From positions 434,001 through 498,000 of the forward strand of contig NZ_KK211162.1 of NCBI RefSeq assembly GCF_000620665.1: DNA of 64,000 nt, in the 5' to 3' direction. Under the pieces are notes generated by a model, which was not told where the DNA came from, did not search any database, and saw only the letters and a program-made list of their open reading frames with translations. The position numbers and the translations under genes are program-made. Positions 9,695 to 17,805 of this stretch are shown here, one piece after another (the stretch's first letter is position 1; each line of letters opens with the position of its first letter). The DNA comes from Sphingomonas sp. URHD0057. Lineage in GTDB: Bacteria; Pseudomonadota; Alphaproteobacteria; Sphingomonadales; Sphingomonadaceae.

Positions 9695-10146
9695 GCGAGC
9701 TCTCGGAACGGCAGCAGATCGCTCGGCGGGCAGATGCTCGGGCTACCGCCGTGCTGGGCGAGGAACGCGTCCTTCACAATCTCGGCCTGCTGCTCGAGCC
9801 CGTAGCGATCGAACGGCTGGCCGGGCTCAATCGCGTAGCGGTAATGGCAGAACGGATGGCGCATCAGCGGCAGATAGAAGCGGCCGCCCTTTTGCGCCTG
9901 CCAGACATGGGTCATTTCGTGGATGAAGAAGCCTTGGCGGTGCAGCGGCTCCTTCGCGAAATCATTCGACCAGCCGCCCCCGTTGGGGTGGAAATAAATG
10001 TTTCCCATCGGCGCCATCGCCGTCCGTCGCGGCTGGAACGGCCACCATTTGCCTTCGAACAGTTGAACACGCGCCGTATCGATCGCAATTCCGAACACGG
10101 AGCGGATCAGTTCGACCTCTCCAGCTGTCAAATTGCGTGCGCGCAT
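9691..10146 (-). CDS. 'vgr related' protein with HExxH zinc-protease-like motif
   Basis: 151 aa, soluble. The only clear signature is FFIHEMTHVWQAQ: an HExxH motif (H76, E77, H80) followed by W and Q. Homologues in sphingomonads are labelled 'vgr related protein' without experimental basis. The motif suggests a zincin-like fold, but no third metal ligand can be assigned with certainty; the E in GLEQQAEIVKD is a candidate. It is the first gene of a two-gene unit with the FAD oxidase (overlap 9691-9694) and is divergent from acpP. Confidence 0.75.
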   Translation of the reverse strand: MRARNLTAGEVELIRSVFGIAIDTARVQLFEGKWWPFQPRRTAMAPMGNIYFHPNGGGWSNDFAKEPLHRQGFFIHEMTHVWQAQKGGRFYLPLMRHPFCHYRYAIEPGQPFDRYGLEQQAEIVKDAFLAQHGGSPSICPPSDLLPFRELA

Positions 10147-10242
10147 GGGTCAAACGTAGCGATCCGCGGTTTTCCGCGCCACTTGCAGCGTTCAAGGTGC
10201 ACCGCTAGGGCATCGCGAAAGACTTAACGGAGGAAGCTTTCC

Positions 10243-10479
10243 ATGAGCGAGACCACCGATCGGGTGAAGAAGATCGTCGTCGAACATCTCGGCGTAGAGG
10301 CCGATAAGGTCACCGAGGACGCGAGCTTCATCGACGATCTCGGCGCCGACAGCCTCGACATCGTCGAGCTGGTGATGGCTTTCGAAGAAGAGTTCGGGGT
10401 CGAGATTCCGGATGACGCGGCCGAGAAGATCACGACGGTCCGCGACGCCATCGAATATATCGACCAGAACAAGGGCTGA
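10243..10479 (+). CDS. acpP: Acyl carrier protein
   Basis: 78 aa, small and acidic. The phosphopantetheine site [20 protein letters not shown] has the modified serine at residue 37. The ATG is preceded by a strong GGAGGAAG-like ribosome site (10230-10237). AcpP carries growing acyl chains in type II fatty acid synthesis. It is followed, after a 130-bp spacer carrying a palindromic repeat pair, by fabF, the standard acpP-fabF order. Confidence 0.97.
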   Translation: MSETTDRVKKIVVEHLGVEADKVTEDASFIDDLGADSLDIVELVMAFEEEFGVEIPDDAAEKITTVRDAIEYIDQNKG

Positions 10480-10489
10480 TCGACACAAT

Positions 10490-10580
10490 CCGTTCGCCCT
10501 GAGCTTGTCGAGGGGCTGCCTTTTCCTACTTAGGGCGTTGTGAAGACAGTACAGGGCTTCGACAGGCTCAGCCCGAACGG
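10490..10580. repeat. Palindromic repeat pair (inverted, about 28-bp arms)
   Basis: Left arm 10490-10517 (CCGTTCGCCCTGAGC, TTGTCGA...) and right arm 10553-10580 (AGGGCTTCGACAGGCTCAG, CCCGAACGG) are imperfect inverted copies of one element separated by 35 bp. The element resembles the CGTTCG-CCCTGAGC-TTGTCGAAG motif that I know as a dispersed intergenic repeat in sphingomonads and relatives. It fills the acpP-fabF spacer, so the pair would be transcribed and could fold into a long stem between the two reading frames. Confidence 0.75.
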
Positions 10581-10610
10581 GTTTGGGCCTGTTCCTTTTG
10601 GAGGCTGACA

Positions 10611-11867
10611 ATGCGCCGTGTCGTTGTGACAGGTCTCGGTCTGGTGACGCCCCTTGGTGCCGACGTCGAGACGACCTGGAAGAACCTCATCGAGGGCAGG
10701 AGCGGCATCGCCGCCATTACGCGGTTCGACACCACCGGCCAGAAGGCCACGATCGCGGGCGAAGTGAAGCCCAAGGGCCATCCATACGGTTTCGATCCCG
10801 ACAAACGCGTCGATCACAAGGTCCAGCGTCAGGTCGATCCGTTCATCGTCTATGCGATCGACGCCGCCGGACAGGCGCTCGAGGATGCCGGGCTGACCGA
10901 CATGGATCAGGATCTCAAGGAGCGCACGGGCGTCTCGATCGGCTCGGGCATTGGTGGCTTGCCGGGAATCGAAAGCGAATCGCTGGTGCTTGCGGAAAAA
11001 GGGCCGGGACGGGTCAGCCCTCACTTCGTCCACGGTCGTTTGATCAACCTCACCTCCGGCCAGGTTTCGATCAAATATGGGCTGATGGGACCCAACCATT
11101 CCGTGGTCACCGCCTGTTCGACGGGCGCACACTCAATCGGTGACGCCGCGCGCATGATCAAGGATGGCGATGCCGACATTATGCTGGCCGGCGGAGCCGA
11201 GAGCACGATCAACCCGCTTGGTGTGGCCGGGTTCGCCCAGGCGCGTGCGCTCAACACGAGCTTCAATGATCGGCCGGAGCAAGCGAGCCGGCCCTACGAC
11301 AAGGGCCGCGAGGGCTTCGTCATGGGCGAGGGTGCAGGCGTGGTGGTGCTCGAGGAATATGAGCATGCCAAGGCGCGCGGCGCCAAGATCTATGCCGAGG
11401 TCGTCGGTTATGGCCTATCGGGCGACGCGTATCACGTGACTGCGCCGCACCCGGAAGGCCGGGGCGCCGAGCTGGCGATGCGAATGGCCCTCAAGAAGGC
11501 TGGGATGAAGCCCGAGGACATCGATTACGTAAATGCCCATGGCACTTCGACCATGGCCGACACGATCGAGCTGGCTGCGGTCAAACGCGTGCTTGGCGAC
11601 GACCTCCATGGCGCCTCGATGAGCAGCACCAAATCGGCCATCGGGCATTTGCTTGGCGGCGCCGGGGCGGTCGAAGCGATCTTCTGCATTCTCGCAATTC
11701 GCGACCAGATCGTTCCTCCGACGCTTAATCTCGACGACCCGGACGAAGGGACCGAAGGCGTGGACCTGGTTCCACACAAGGCGAAGAAGCGACGGGTGCG
11801 CGCAGTGCTGAACAACAGCTTCGGGTTTGGCGGGACCAACGCCTCGCTGATCATGAAGGCCGTGTGA
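10611..11867 (+). CDS. fabF: Beta-ketoacyl-ACP synthase II
   Basis: 418 aa. Full KAS II with the catalytic Cys169 in VVTACSTGAHS, His310 in NAHGTSTMADTIE and His346 in KSAIGHLLGGAGAVEA. It extends acyl-ACP with malonyl-ACP in fatty acid elongation. It follows acpP and overlaps mltG by four bases (GTGA, 11864-11867), giving the common alphaproteobacterial chain acpP-fabF-mltG. Confidence 0.97.
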   Translation: MRRVVVTGLGLVTPLGADVETTWKNLIEGRSGIAAITRFDTTGQKATIAGEVKPKGHPYGFDPDKRVDHKVQRQVDPFIVYAIDAAGQALEDAGLTDMDQDLKERTGVSIGSGIGGLPGIESESLVLAEKGPGRVSPHFVHGRLINLTSGQVSIKYGLMGPNHSVVTACSTGAHSIGDAARMIKDGDADIMLAGGAESTINPLGVAGFAQARALNTSFNDRPEQASRPYDKGREGFVMGEGAGVVVLEEYEHAKARGAKIYAEVVGYGLSGDAYHVTAPHPEGRGAELAMRMALKKAGMKPEDIDYVNAHGTSTMADTIELAAVKRVLGDDLHGASMSSTKSAIGHLLGGAGAVEAIFCILAIRDQIVPPTLNLDDPDEGTEGVDLVPHKAKKRRVRAVLNNSFGFGGTNASLIMKAV

Positions 11868-12823
11868 GGAAACTCGCCGCCGCCGCCGCGGCACTTGCCG
11901 TCGCGGCCCTTCTTGGCATCTACCTTCTGTGGCTTGGCGGCGGAGCCAGCGCTCCGACGACAATCATGGTCGAAGAAGGCGCGACGTTGACAAGCCTTTG
12001 CCCTGGGCTGGAGCGCAAATATCTCGTACCCGGCAATTGCACGACCTATCGCGCGATGGCGCGGCTGCTCGGCTCCCCCGACCCGATCCAGGCCGGGGAA
12101 TTCGAGGTTCCGGCAGGCACCGGCGGCGCTGCCTTGCTCGAACTGCTGCAGCATGGCCGGCCGGTGCAGCGGCTGATCACCGTCACGGAGGGAATGCCCG
12201 CGATCAGCGTCGCGGAGAAGCTCGCCGCAAACCCATATCTGACCGGCGCCACGCCGCCGATCGGCGAGGGTTCGCTGCTCCCCGACAGCTACGGGTACGA
12301 GCGTGCCGAGGCGCGGTCCGCGGTCGTCAGACGCATGCAGACCGCGATGACCAGGACGCTTGAGCAGCTGTGGCCGGAGCGGAGCACCGATTGCCCGATC
12401 GTCACCAAGGAGCAGGCGGTCATTCTCGCCTCCATCGTCGAGAAGGAGACGGGCAAGCCGGCCGAGCGCCCAACCATTGCCGGGGTTTATTGCAACCGCC
12501 TGCGGATCGGCATGAAGCTCGATGCCGACCCGACCGTGATTTACCCGGTCACCAAGGGCAAGCCGCTCGGCCGACGCATCCTCAAGTCCGAGCTCAATGC
12601 GAAGAACGGATACAATACCTATCGGATTGAGGGTCTGCCCCAAGGTCCGATCGCCAATCCCGGCAGGGCGAGCATCGAGGCGGTGCTGCATCCGGCGCCG
12701 ACCAAGGCGCTCTATTTCGTCGCCGACGGGACCGGCGGGCATGTCTTCGCCGCGACTCTGGCCGAGCAACAGGCGAACGTCGCCAAATGGTTCGCGCTTC
12801 GCAAGGCAAGAGGACAAATGTGA
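11864..12823 (+). CDS. mltG: Endolytic peptidoglycan transglycosylase MltG
   Basis: 319 aa from a GTG start inside the fabF stop. One N-terminal membrane helix (residues about 4-24) is followed by a LysM-like section and the YceG core with SLLPDSYGY, ILASIVEKETGKP (catalytic Glu about residue 193), GVYCNRLRIGMKLDADPTVIY and the C-terminal ALYFVADGTGGHVFA. MltG cuts nascent glycan strands at the inner membrane and sets their length. Confidence 0.95.
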   Translation: MRKLAAAAAALAVAALLGIYLLWLGGGASAPTTIMVEEGATLTSLCPGLERKYLVPGNCTTYRAMARLLGSPDPIQAGEFEVPAGTGGAALLELLQHGRPVQRLITVTEGMPAISVAEKLAANPYLTGATPPIGEGSLLPDSYGYERAEARSAVVRRMQTAMTRTLEQLWPERSTDCPIVTKEQAVILASIVEKETGKPAERPTIAGVYCNRLRIGMKLDADPTVIYPVTKGKPLGRRILKSELNAKNGYNTYRIEGLPQGPIANPGRASIEAVLHPAPTKALYFVADGTGGHVFAATLAEQQANVAKWFALRKARGQM

Positions 12824-13146
12824 GCAACCGGGGGATCGGTCGCGCACGTCTGTTTCTCGGCACCGTGATCCTGCTCGCAACGGTCATGGCCTGGGCCATT
12901 GCGTTCATGATGAGCCCCCACGGCGACACCGTTGTTCGCGGCACCGAACACGTGCGCCCGTCCGTCGCCGCCTTCCTCAACAAGAGCGCGATCGGGACGC
13001 TGCTCTTGGCAGCGCTTGCCGGCTGGCTGTTGTTCCCTGCGCGACGACCAAGGAAGCCGCGGCGCGACTGGGCGATTGCCGCGGTGCTGGCCGTGCTCGT
13101 GCTCAGCAGTCTCTACCAGTTGTTCTGGTTGAACTTCGTCCTTTAG
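12820..13146 (+). CDS. Small inner-membrane protein, function unknown
   Basis: 108 aa. The GTG at 12820 overlaps the mltG stop (GTGA) and has AGAGGA seven bases upstream, which decides this start over an earlier in-frame ATG at 12787. Three hydrophobic segments are visible, at about residues 12-34, 55-72 and 82-100; the last carries the tail LSSLYQLFWLNFVL. The gene is co-translated with mltG, so a cell-envelope role is likely, but I do not recognise a family. Confidence 0.7.
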   Translation: MSNRGIGRARLFLGTVILLATVMAWAIAFMMSPHGDTVVRGTEHVRPSVAAFLNKSAIGTLLLAALAGWLLFPARRPRKPRRDWAIAAVLAVLVLSSLYQLFWLNFVL

Positions 13147-13199
13147 CCGGCAGTCCCTTCGGTAGAGCGTTTCTTAAGGGGCTGAACCTTAAACTTGAC

Positions 13200-13222
13200 C
13201 CCGCCGAGCGCTGTGGCGGGGA
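13200..13222 (+). terminator. GC-rich hairpin before the acyltransferase gene
   Basis: CCCCGCC, 9-base loop, GGCGGGG, followed by AAAA rather than a T-run. It is preceded by a second inverted repeat TTAAGG...CCTTAA at 13174-13192. It may end the acpP-mltG transcript or act in the leader of the next gene. Confidence 0.3.
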
Positions 13223-13228
13223 AAAGTC

Positions 13229-14236
13229 GTGAAGTTGCGGTCGATCCAAGTGTTGCGCGGTGTCGCCGCGATGGCGGTTGTGGCGCATCATGCCTTTGCC
13301 GGGGGCACGAAGCTCGGCGCCGCCGGCGTCGACCTGTTCTTCGTGATTTCGGGCTTCATCATGGCGACCTGCGCCGGCGGCCGCAGCCCGGGGCAATTCC
13401 TCGCCGACCGCGCCTGGCGGATCTATCCGCTGTGGCTCATCGCCGTCCTCCCGTGGCTGTTGATGGAGCCGGTCAGCCTGCTCGGCCTCGTGCGGAGCCT
13501 GACGCTGTGGCCCGTCTACGGCCGCCAATATGTCGAACCGGCGCTGGGCGTCGGATGGACATTAAGCTTCGAGCTGCTGTTCTACGCCGGCTTTGCCGTG
13601 GCGATTGCGAGCCGCGCCTCCATTCCGTTGCTGATCTTCGGCCTGTGCCTCATCCTCGGCCTGACCACGAACAACCTGTTGTTCTGGTTCATCGGCAGCC
13701 CGCTGGCGTTCGAGTTCCTGCTTGGGGTCGCCATCGCGCAGATGCCAAGCCGAGCGAGTTTCGGTGCAGTTGCGGCTGCCTTGGGCCTGATCCTGCTCGC
13801 CGTCGCTCCGGACACCTATTACGATCAGTCGTTCGGCGGGGGCGCGATCCTGCGGGTCATTTGCTGGGGCGTTCCGGCGTCCTTGCTGGTGTACGGCCTA
13901 CGCTCGCTGGAGCCGCGGCTGTCAGGCCGCGCCTTCGATCTGCCGGTGCTCATCGGCAATGCTTCCTACTCGATCTACTTGTTCCATCAGCTGATCTTCA
14001 AGCAATTCCACGGGATCGGGGGGCTCGTCCTGTCGGCCGCCGCCGGGATCGCGATCTACTTCCTGGTCGAGCGGCCGATCATCCGGGCGCGGCCGAAATG
14101 GACGCGCGGATGGAAAAGCGGGCGTTCAGGACAGGGCCTCGCTCCGCACGTAGCCGACACGCCGCTCCTCGCCGGCATAGCCCCACGCCCAGCCGACGCT
14201 GTCGTCGAGCATCGCGAACGGCTCGCCCGGAACTAG
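13229..14236 (+). CDS. Acyltransferase family 3 protein with a probably foreign C-terminal tail
   Basis: 335 aa from GTG. The family hallmarks are present: MKLRSIQVLRGVAAMAVVAH with the catalytic His, GAAGVDLFFVISGFIMAT, and about ten hydrophobic helices ending with IAIYFLVERPIIRARP. It would acylate a surface sugar from the inner membrane. After about residue 296 the frame continues into about 37 residues without hydrophobic character that are simply the antisense of the SH3 remnant at 14126-14434, so the natural C terminus seems to have been lost at a DNA junction near 14120-14130 and replaced by read-through. Compare the complete relative at 18333-19505. Confidence 0.8.
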   Translation: MKLRSIQVLRGVAAMAVVAHHAFAGGTKLGAAGVDLFFVISGFIMATCAGGRSPGQFLADRAWRIYPLWLIAVLPWLLMEPVSLLGLVRSLTLWPVYGRQYVEPALGVGWTLSFELLFYAGFAVAIASRASIPLLIFGLCLILGLTTNNLLFWFIGSPLAFEFLLGVAIAQMPSRASFGAVAAALGLILLAVAPDTYYDQSFGGGAILRVICWGVPASLLVYGLRSLEPRLSGRAFDLPVLIGNASYSIYLFHQLIFKQFHGIGGLVLSAAAGIAIYFLVERPIIRARPKWTRGWKSGRSGQGLAPHVADTPLLAGIAPRPADAVVEHRERLARN

Positions 14237-14434
14237 CTCGCGGACGGCGTCCGCTTCGTCGGACGGCCCTTCGCGGAGCGGAGCTCCGTGAGTCACAATG
14301 CGCTCGACCGGCTCCGCATAATGCGAAGCGATCACGCAATCGATCAGGGCGACGTCGGCGAGGTCCTTGCGAAAGGCGTGGAACCGGCGGTCGGGCGGAT
14401 TCGACGGCCCGGTAAGCGAGACTTCCTCAGCGCT
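14126..14434 (-). pseudogene. SH3-domain remnant of a C40 (NlpC/P60) peptidase gene
   Basis: The leftward frame reads SLTGPSNPPDRRFHAFRKDL, then ADVALID..VIASHY, APLREG, and VGWAWGY...VGYVRSEAL, which is the N-terminal SH3b part of the sphingomonad C40 peptidase. It stops right after this domain; the NlpC/P60 catalytic part is absent and the acyltransferase gene lies there instead. No ATG/GTG/TTG is found at the expected start; the codon there is GTC, and the open frame only has an ATG far upstream inside the MarR gene (14527). Both ends therefore look damaged. The family assignment is from memory of these proteins and should be tested by a search. Confidence 0.55.
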
Positions 14435-14810
14435 GATGGGCGTAGGCGTGGGCCTGGCCGATGATCGGCCGGTGCGCCGTGGATTGCCCGCCGTCGCCTT
14501 CGCGGAGGTTACGCTTGAAGCCTTCAAGGAAATCTGCCCCGTTATTGGTGCGGACGACGAACACGTTGCGGCGGTCGTCCTGATCGCGTTCGCGACGGAG
14601 ATAGCCGAGCGCGCCGAGCGTATTCAAGGCGCGTGTGACGACCGGCTTCGACACGCCCAGGACGCGCGCCAGGCCACGCACCGTATGGGGGCCCGGAGTC
14701 AGGTAGACCATCATCAACAACGCCATCTGGCGATTGGTCAAATCGGGCTCGCCCGAACGGACGTAGGCGATAAGCGCCTTCATCCAGCCTGTTAGCGATA
14801 CCTCGCCCAT
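14427..14810 (-). CDS. MarR-family winged-helix regulator
   Basis: 127 aa. The segment DLTNRQMALLMMVYLTPGPH, then TVRGLARVLGVSKPVVTRAL and LGALGYLRRERDQDDRRNVFV is a MarR winged helix with its beta-wing (DQDDRR). The ligand and targets are unknown. It sits between the M17 aminopeptidase and the decayed C40 peptidase, all leftward, and its stop codon overlaps the remnant's presumed start area, which suggests it was once coupled to that gene. Confidence 0.8.
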   Translation of the reverse strand: MGEVSLTGWMKALIAYVRSGEPDLTNRQMALLMMVYLTPGPHTVRGLARVLGVSKPVVTRALNTLGALGYLRRERDQDDRRNVFVVRTNNGADFLEGFKRNLREGDGGQSTAHRPIIGQAHAYAHQR

Positions 14811-14921
14811 AGCTGCCTCGTTTCCATCCCGTGCCGCGTAGCGTCGAACTAAACCGGTAAGGACGCGAAATGTTGCAGCGAATTGGCCGAAAAGACCCGG
14901 AACTTTCGGCGAACGGCAACG

Positions 14922-16319
14922 TCAGCGAGGCGGATAACGCGCTTCGAGCAGGCCAAACACCGCGCGCAGTCCAAGCGCCTCGCCGCCCTTCGGCCGCCCC
15001 GGCTTGGCCGAATCGCGCCACGCATAGGTGTCGAGATGGGCCCAGGGAATGTCGTCGGGGACGAAGCGCTTGAGGAACAGAGCGGCGGTGATGCAGCCGG
15101 CCATCGGCGAGTTCGACGCATTGGCGAGGTCGGCGACATCGCTTTTCAGCAGCTCGGCATACGGATCCCACAACGGCATCCGCCACAGCGGATCGTCGGT
15201 TCCGCGGGCTGATGCCTCGAGCTCGGCGGCGAGGTCGTCGCGGTTGGCGAACAGCGCCGGAAGATCGGGCCCGAGCGCGGTGCGCGCCGCCCCGGTCAGA
15301 GTCGCGAAATCGACGATCAGCTCGGGCTTGTCCTCGGCGGCGCGAGTCAGCGCGTCGGCGAGGATCAGCCGGCCTTCCGCATCGGTATTGTCGATCTCCA
15401 CGAAGTCGCCCTTGCGGGACTTGACGATGTCCCCGGGACGGTAGGCCGCGCCCGACACCGCATTCTCGACCGCCGGGATGACGAGATGCAGCCGCACCGG
15501 CAGCCGGGCCATGCTGACCAGCCGCGCCAGCGCCAGCGCATGGGCCGCCCCGCCCATGTCTTTCTTCATGTTCCGCATCCATGCCGGCTGCTTGAGGTCG
15601 AGCCCGCCGCTGTCGAAGCACACGCCTTTGCCGACGATCGCAATGCGCGGGCTGCCGGCCTTGCCCCATTCGAGCTCGATCAGGCGTGGCGCGCGCTCGG
15701 CCGTCGCCGCGCGGCCGACCGCGGCGATCAGCGGATAGCCTTGCGCAAGCTCATCGCCGCCGGTGACGCGGACGTGACCGCCCGAACGCTTGGCCTCGTC
15801 ACGCACCGCGGCCTCGATCTCGGCGGGTCCAAGGTCGCCCGCCGGCGTGTTGACGAGATCGCGGACCAAAGCGGTCGCCTCGGCCAGGCGCACCGTGGCT
15901 TCGATCCGCGCCGGCTCGCCGCTCACCAGCACGCGCGCGCCGCGCTCGGGCTCGTCGGCCTTCGCGCGATAGGAATCGAACCGATATTGGGCGAGCAGCC
16001 AGCCGAGCGCCGCCACGCCCGGATCGCCGTCCGCCAGCTTGTAGGTTCCTTCGGGCAGGCTCGCGCCGAGCTTGGCCAGGCACCACGGCGACAGGCTTTT
16101 CGCGTCCTTGACGGCGCTCACCACCTCGAAGTCGCCGCCGCGCGGCAGGATGACGAAGGCGAAGCCGGTTTTGCCGTCGAAGCGGTGCGCCGCGAGCAGC
16201 GCGCGGTCCTCGGCCGGGCGCTTCTTGGCCCAGCCCTCGAAGCTCTGCTTGTCGACGACGTGGATCGGGCGAGCCTTTTGCCCGCGGTCGGCGACGAGGA
16301 GGGCAGCGAAATCGGTCAT
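14922..16319 (-). CDS. M17 family leucyl aminopeptidase
   Basis: 465 aa. The bimetal aminopeptidase core is intact: VGKGVCFDSGGLDLK (Lys231, Asp236), KKDMGGAAHALALAR, and the signature NTDAEGRLILADAL at 311-324, with C-terminal AALFLKRFVP and WAHLDTYAW. It removes N-terminal residues from peptides in the cytoplasm. The N-terminal domain (about 150 residues) is the divergent one seen in alphaproteobacterial 'leucyl aminopeptidase family' proteins, so a strict pepA name is not justified. Confidence 0.92.
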   Translation of the reverse strand: MTDFAALLVADRGQKARPIHVVDKQSFEGWAKKRPAEDRALLAAHRFDGKTGFAFVILPRGGDFEVVSAVKDAKSLSPWCLAKLGASLPEGTYKLADGDPGVAALGWLLAQYRFDSYRAKADEPERGARVLVSGEPARIEATVRLAEATALVRDLVNTPAGDLGPAEIEAAVRDEAKRSGGHVRVTGGDELAQGYPLIAAVGRAATAERAPRLIELEWGKAGSPRIAIVGKGVCFDSGGLDLKQPAWMRNMKKDMGGAAHALALARLVSMARLPVRLHLVIPAVENAVSGAAYRPGDIVKSRKGDFVEIDNTDAEGRLILADALTRAAEDKPELIVDFATLTGAARTALGPDLPALFANRDDLAAELEASARGTDDPLWRMPLWDPYAELLKSDVADLANASNSPMAGCITAALFLKRFVPDDIPWAHLDTYAWRDSAKPGRPKGGEALGLRAVFGLLEARYPPR

Positions 16320-16341
16320 GGGCAGCCCTTACCCTCCACGC

Positions 16342-16378
16342 CCCCTCTCCCCAACCCCTCACCCGCGGAGGAGAGGGG
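16342..16378. repeat. Inverted repeat CCCCTCTCC / GGAGAGGGG
   Basis: A nine-base perfect stem (16342-16350 with 16370-16378) around a 19-base loop, just upstream of the aminopeptidase start and overlapping the end of the gene remnant at 16359-16553. It looks like the widespread CCCCTCTCC-type intergenic repeat of high-GC bacteria. Confidence 0.5.
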
Positions 16379-16553
16379 CATCCTGGTCGCCGTCATTTCC
16401 TACGAAGTTGACGAAGTTGACGCCATCGATCGCGCGCGAGGTTTCGCCGACGCCGCCGGGAAGTGCGGCTTCGTCGACAAGGTCATCGAGCTGGAAGTCG
16501 AGCGTTTCAATCGCTTCGTCGGGATCGATCTCGCCGTCGCAGTCTATGACCGA
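16359..16553 (-). pseudogene. Coding remnant without start, about 64 codons
   Basis: Reading leftward from an in-frame TAA at 16554-16556, 64 codons stay open to a TGA at 16359. The composition is acidic (for example DCDGEIDPDEAIETLDFQLD) with third positions mostly G or C, like host genes and unlike the neighbouring lower-GC gene. It has no start codon at its head. It is read as the 3' piece of a native gene cut off by arrival of the 16559-17398 gene. The family is not recognised. Confidence 0.35.
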
Positions 16554-16558
16554 TTAGG

Positions 16559-17398
16559 CTATCCGTCACGAGCGCGCTGGAGGGTTGTCACCCCACGTGA
16601 TCGTGGTCCGGAAAGAGCGATCTCCAAAGCACTAGAGACGCTGGAGACACCGCCCCGATCCAGCAAAGGCCGGCGAGGCCAGACCATGTTGTTGCCGACG
16701 AAAGGCCAGAGCCGACACGTCTCCCAGACATTGATTGGGAAGGTCCGGTAACGGCTCTCTATGGTGTAGTTTTCAATTCGAGAGGCGTTAAGGTGAACGA
16801 GGATACGCCCGAGCAAGAACGAGATCGACTGTACGTTCTTGGGGCGTCCCCAAGGCGGTGGATTAGAAACAGGCCCTGTAAGTGAAATGCCGACGCTGTG
16901 ACGGTTATAACGAATCCCGTGTTTGATGTTGTGGTTGATTAAATAGATTTGGAAGTAATCCGGAATTGCTCCCCTGTCGCGTAATGCAAAGCGGTCAGTT
17001 TCCGGCGTGAGCGTAGTGTCGCGAGAGGCGTGTTCTGCGACAATGCATTTTAGAGCGACCCATCGTGCAACTATAGTGCCTTGTTCAACTCCTAGCGCAA
17101 TCAGTGACCCCTTAATCAACGGCGTGAGAAATGGTCGTGCTGCCTCTTCGAGATTTCTCATCCAACCCGTGTTGCAAGTGGCGCAAACGGCGCGGATTTT
17201 AATCGTGTGGAGCGCACCAGGGCGATGCGATGCACCCTCCTCAATCGTACCGACCTTTGGGTGATAATGATACGCCTTCCGATTGTGACGCGGGTCCGGC
17301 AATTGTGGTAGGAGCTCGTGCATCCATTCAGGCCAGAAATGCTCTTTGCTGTTGGCCGGATTGGTGCAGAATATGCATTGTTTTTGAGGTCGCGACAT
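16559..17398 (-). CDS. HNH-like zinc-finger protein, unknown function (probably acquired)
   Basis: 279 aa. CIFC (Cys8/Cys11) followed by NSKEHFWPEWM, and a second pair CATC (Cys72/Cys75) followed by NTGWM, is the layout of small HNH/treble-clef proteins of accessory regions, where the EH pair sits in place of the first H of HNH. No catalytic claim can be made. Codon use is AT-richer than in the flanking genes, and the gene cuts between a probable gene remnant (16359-16553) and repeat-bearing DNA, which suggests transfer. No partner gene is visible. Confidence 0.6.
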   Translation of the reverse strand: MSRPQKQCIFCTNPANSKEHFWPEWMHELLPQLPDPRHNRKAYHYHPKVGTIEEGASHRPGALHTIKIRAVCATCNTGWMRNLEEAARPFLTPLIKGSLIALGVEQGTIVARWVALKCIVAEHASRDTTLTPETDRFALRDRGAIPDYFQIYLINHNIKHGIRYNRHSVGISLTGPVSNPPPWGRPKNVQSISFLLGRILVHLNASRIENYTIESRYRTFPINVWETCRLWPFVGNNMVWPRRPLLDRGGVSSVSSALEIALSGPRSRGVTTLQRARDG

Positions 17399-17404
17399 GA
17401 AAGC

Positions 17405-17545
17405 TCAGATGTCCAATGGAACCCTAAGAGCGACGCGGTAGGTCTTTTCGTGGGCGGTGATCTGCTTGCTCTGCTCGATGTTACGGGCGAGGGTCAAAAA
17501 GGTCGGTGGACGATTGACACTGACAACGATCAATTTGCTCTGCAT
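17405..17545 (-). CDS. Possible 46-aa ORF in the intergenic region
   Basis: A leftward ATG frame (17545 to a stop at 17405) encodes MQSKLIVVSVNRPPTFLTLA... ending VALRVPLDI. It lies just upstream of the HNH-like gene and directly next to the 24-bp repeat at 17550-17573, which it does not include. No ribosome site stands out. It may be spurious. Confidence 0.25.
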   Translation of the reverse strand: MQSKLIVVSVNRPPTFLTLARNIEQSKQITAHEKTYRVALRVPLDI

Positions 17546-17549
17546 CAGT

Positions 17550-17573
17550 GTCTGCTTTCCACCCATTGCGGAC
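17550..17573. repeat. 24-bp palindromic repeat, copy 1
   Basis: GTCTGCTTTCCACCC-ATTGCGGAC with short inverted ends GTC(T/C)GC...GCGGAC. Two more copies are at 17806-17829 and 56357-56380. It is a dispersed intergenic element; sphingomonad ORFs read through it as MSAMGGK-type peptides. Confidence 0.65.
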
Positions 17574-17628
17574 ATTCGATGTTCCGGCGATGTTAGCGGG
17601 ATGATCGAAGCCAACATCAATTTGTTCA

Positions 17629-17799
17629 ATGGTATGGCCTGCATTTTTTGGTCGGTCGATTTATCGGCAGAAAATCCCCTACAGCAAGCATGGGGCGGTC
17701 GTGCGCCGGGAGTCGCCCAAACTGTTTTGGGTGTTGGTCGGCGTGATCGGCGCCGTTGTCGTTTGGACGGGCGTGGCCTTTGTGCTTCATCAAGCATGA
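17629..17799 (+). CDS. 56-aa single-pass membrane protein
   Basis: The ATG frame at 17629 reads MVWPAFFGRSIYRQKIPYSK, a basic stretch HGAVVRRESPK, one hydrophobic helix (residues about 32-52, FWVLVGVIGAVVVW) and HQA at the end. The positive N side and one helix fit a small membrane protein with N-in orientation. The upstream ribosome site is weak. The gene is bracketed by two direct copies of the 24-bp repeat (17550 and 17806). No family is recognised; coding is judged from the clean hydrophobic design only. Confidence 0.55.
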   Translation: MVWPAFFGRSIYRQKIPYSKHGAVVRRESPKLFWVLVGVIGAVVVWTGVAFVLHQA

Positions 17800-17805
17800 C
17801 CTGAC

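Noticed and set aside
13174-13192. TTAAGG...CCTTAA inverted repeat as an operator
   Set aside because: Short stem, in the spacer before the acyltransferase gene, without a regulator nearby; kept only as a note in the hairpin entry.
15486-16751. 421-codon plus-strand ORF over the aminopeptidase
   Set aside because: It is antisense to the M17 gene with its intact motifs and has His/Arg-rich non-protein-like composition.
17405-17797. 130-codon minus-strand ORF reading through repeat 1
   Set aside because: Its middle is translated repeat (MSAMGGK-like); only the last 46 codons are kept as a weak candidate.
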